A stretch of 64,000 bases of DNA from Lagopus muta (lineage: Eukaryota; Chordata; Aves; Galliformes; Phasianidae): NCBI RefSeq assembly GCF_023343835.1, contig NC_064434.1, positions 9,343,505 to 9,407,504 on the forward strand. Direction: 5' to 3'. Below the pieces are notes generated by a model. That model saw only the letters and a list, made by a program, of their open reading frames with translations, was not told the origin of the DNA and made no database searches. Shown here piece by piece: positions 62,601-64,000 of this stretch. Both the position numbers and the translations under genes were made by a program. The stretch's first letter is position 1, and each line of letters opens with the position of its first letter.

Positions 62601-63976
62601 GGACCACCAAGACCAACTCCTGTCTCCAGCAGGACCAAATGTGTGTCTGAGAGCATCATCCAGACCAAGTACAGGAGTGGGAATCTTTTCAGAGCATCAA
62701 TCAGTTGACATCTCATTGCAGGTGTTTGCATGCACTGAGAGATTCACCTGTAGTCACTGGAGATGTAGTCAGTGCAGCCTGTGGAGATGTGAGTGATAGT
62801 GACTGGTCAGTTGCTACTCTCTACATTTCCATCCTCCTAACGGCATTTTAAGATGTGTGAACTTACAGTGCAAGTGTAGGTGGCTAAATATCAGCCACCA
62901 GCAGCTCTGTTCTTATGGAAAGACAAACCTCAAGGTTTTGGCAATGTATACAATTTCCAGGTGCACATCTCTGATGTATTGCCAAAAGAAATCAAACACT
63001 CCCATTTTACTCCATCCTGAAGATCTTCTTATAGACAACGGGCTGCGTTCATTCTTAAGGAACTTAAGATGGAGCTGATGAGATTATATGAGGAACACTT
63101 TTTTCCATAATCAGTCATTGGTGTAGTCTGTTAAATGACTCGTGTGGGGAAATTAAATGTGAGGGAGTTCTGAGTCTGCTTTACGTAGAGGTGGAAAATG
63201 CATTATTTGTTTTTGAGATGTGAAAGATACTTGCTATATTGTGTGTGTCTTTTCCTGTTGAAGTTTTATTGTTGCTTTCTCTCCTTTGGCATGAATACAC
63301 AGCTGTGTCCTTTTGTTTCTTTTTCTAATTATTTCTTTTTGAGTTGTTTTTTAGTAATTCTGTCCCTCCCAAAATGCAATAACAAAGCCATCCCAAAAGT
63401 TACAGATTATTACAGTTTATTTCATTCCACCATCACTAGCTTCGGTGATTACTTTGTTTATTTTACAGTGATTTTAGAGAGCTGTATATTCTAAAGTTTA
63501 AAAATAAAAAATATGCTTTGAAGTGAAATGTGTCCTTTATCTTGAACCATCAGTGCATGCTGCTTAAAATCCCTCTACTCTCCTTTGTAACTTCTTTGTA
63601 ACATCTCAGAGCTCAGAGATCCCTATAAAATAGAAATACTGTACTCTATTGGTGAATAGTGTTATTTAAGACTGTAAGAGCCTGTCTTGAATTTCTTCTG
63701 AACAGTCGTACCCCTGGAAGTCGACAAGCCTCCCCAACAGAAGTAGCTGAACGCTTGGGCCCCAATCCCAGCACCACAGAAGGATTGGGTCCACTTCCCA
63801 ATCCTACAGCCCACAAGCCCTTGGTAGAAGAATTTTCCAACCCAGAAAATCAGAATCTAGATGCCATGGAACAAGTTGGTCTTGATTCTCTACAATTTGA
63901 TTATCCTGGCAATCAGGTACAGATGGACTCTTCGGGAGCTACTGTAGGACTTTTTGACTACAATTCTCAGCAGCAG
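53568..63976 (+). CDS. PUM2: Pumilio homolog 2, N-terminal 263 residues (runs off the window)
   Basis: Five coding exons (53568-53618, 58943-59048, 59330-59517, 60143-60315, 63706-63976) join in phase with GT-AG introns. The product follows vertebrate PUM2 from [17 protein letters not shown] onward. PUM2-specific marks are [33 protein letters not shown] (PUM1 has SSPGDSCLRKG) and [16 protein letters not shown]2 is a cytoplasmic RNA-binding protein that recognises UGUANAUA elements in mRNA 3' UTRs and promotes decay and translational repression through CCR4-NOT; this N-terminal region holds repression activity. The eight PUF repeats, near the C-terminus of the ~1065-residue protein, lie beyond the right edge. 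The start is the ATG at 53568, the usual PUM2 start. Small differences from human, such as V-T in [11 protein letters not shown] and Q for P in [10 protein letters not shown], look like ordinary divergence. Confidence 0.95.
53619..54644. other. PUM2 intron 2, first part
   Basis: Contains a run of about 24 T at 54524-54547. No exon recognised. Confidence 0.5.
54524..54547 (+). repeat. Poly(T) tract
   Basis: An uninterrupted run of about 24 T. It is not followed on the minus strand by any recognisable retrocopy. Confidence 0.7.
54645..54915 (-). mobile_element. CR1 LINE 3' fragment, well preserved
   Basis: CATAGAATCATAGAATGGCCCAGGTTGGAAGAGACCTCAAGGATCATGAAGC to TTCAACTTAAAACCATTTCCCCTTGTC, a clean reverse CR1 3' end. 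Confidence 0.93.
54916..55899. other. PUM2 intron 2, no feature recognised
   Basis: Only short open frames without splice sites. Confidence 0.45.
55900..56225 (-). mobile_element. CR1 LINE 3' fragment
   Basis: TTAGAATCATGGATTCACAAGGTTGGAAAGGACCTACAAGGTCATGTAGTCCAACC to TCATCACAACCTCCCTTCAGG, reverse CR1 of the subfamily with short tail. Confidence 0.9.
56226..58942. other. PUM2 intron 2, last part
   Basis: Holds an (AT)n microsatellite at 57353-57372 and otherwise no recognisable feature. Confidence 0.5.
57353..57372. repeat. (AT)n microsatellite
   Basis: About nine AT units directly after an A10 run. Confidence 0.85.
58943..59048 (+). CDS. PUM2: PUM2 exon 3
   Basis: Acceptor TTTCTCACACAG, then [20 protein letters not shown] and on through [16 protein letters not shown] plus one base, donor GTAAGT. 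Human PUM2 reads GDDEWR here; one D is absent, as in PUM1. Confidence 0.94.
59330..59517 (+). CDS. PUM2: PUM2 exon 4
   Basis: Acceptor TTTCAACAG, completes a split histidine, then [20 protein letters not shown] to SRFRKGAF, donor GTAAGT. Contains the conserved [14 protein letters not shown] block. Confidence 0.96.
60143..60315 (+). CDS. PUM2: PUM2 exon 5
   Basis: Acceptor TTTTTCCTCAG, then [20 protein letters not shown] to GMDADCKDF plus two bases, donor GTAAGC. Highly charged and presumably disordered. Confidence 0.95.
60316..61398. other. PUM2 intron 5, first part
   Basis: Contains a short (TA)n run at 61323-61338 beside a T tract. No exon recognised. Confidence 0.5.
61399..61515 (-). mobile_element. 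CR1 LINE terminal fragment
   Basis: TCATAGAATTGTAAACTCATAGAATGGCCTGGG to CCCTAGACCAGGCTGCCCAG, reverse CR1 3' end. Confidence 0.88.
61516..62557. other. PUM2 intron 5, middle
   Basis: No exon or repeat recognised. Confidence 0.45.
62558..62670 (-). mobile_element. CR1 LINE terminal fragment
   Basis: AGTCATAGAATCATAGAATATCCTGAGCTGGAAGACACCCACTAGGACCACC to GAGAGCATCATCCAGACC, a reverse CR1-type 3' end of a somewhat different subfamily. Confidence 0.82.
62671..63705. other. PUM2 intron 5, last part
   Basis: No other feature before the TTTCTTCTGAACAG acceptor. Confidence 0.5.
63706..63976 (+). CDS. PUM2: PUM2 exon 6 (last in the window)
   Basis: Completes a split asparagine, then [20 protein letters not shown] through [20 protein letters not shown] to DYNSQQQ, donor GTTAGT at 63977. 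The first base pairs with AA from exon 5 to give DFNRTPGS, as in human PUM2. Confidence 0.95.
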
Positions 63977-64000
63977 GTTAGTATTGGATTTCAAAGCATG

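Overview
The window is bird genomic DNA, most likely galliform. It carries more than twenty fragments of the avian LINE CR1 in both orientations, each with the typical 3' tail (CCATTCTATGATTCTATGA). It also has one short mariner-type element with chicken-like ends, a GC-rich CpG-island promoter, and intron-split vertebrate genes. There are no prokaryotic or viral genes.

Layout: (1) 262-857 (+) is an intact open reading frame for a divergent Rho-family GTPase of 197 residues, placed directly behind a 3' splice site, so a noncoding 5' exon probably lies left of the window. (2) 14042-22365 (-) is a complete six-coding-exon gene for a light-chain amino-acid transporter of the SLC7 (b0,+AT-like) family, 484 residues. 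Family resemblance and location next to PUM2 point to SLC7A15 (arpAT). (3) About 35.1-36.1 kb is a CpG island with the PUM2 promoter and a noncoding first exon ending near 35526. An 18-kb first intron follows, then five coding exons (53550-53618, 58943-59048, 59330-59517, 60143-60315, 63706-63976), encoding the first 263 residues of Pumilio homolog 2. The RNA-binding PUF repeats lie beyond the right edge.

The order Rho gene / SLC7A15-like / PUM2 resembles the mammalian RHOB / SLC7A15 pseudogene / PUM2 block as I recall it from human 2p24. The Rho protein here is not ordinary RHOB: it carries D14 and K63 where RhoA has G14 and Q63, the positions equivalent to Ras G12 and Q61, and has two extra residues in switch II. 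The three genes show no functional cooperation; they share conserved linkage only.

The rest is intergenic or intronic DNA with CR1 copies, simple repeats, a 155-bp inverted repeat flanking a CR1 in an SLC7A15 intron, and two minus-strand exon-like segments (12916-13067 and 30473-30582) that I cannot assign to a known gene. I saw no tRNA, rRNA, CRISPR array or complete autonomous transposon.
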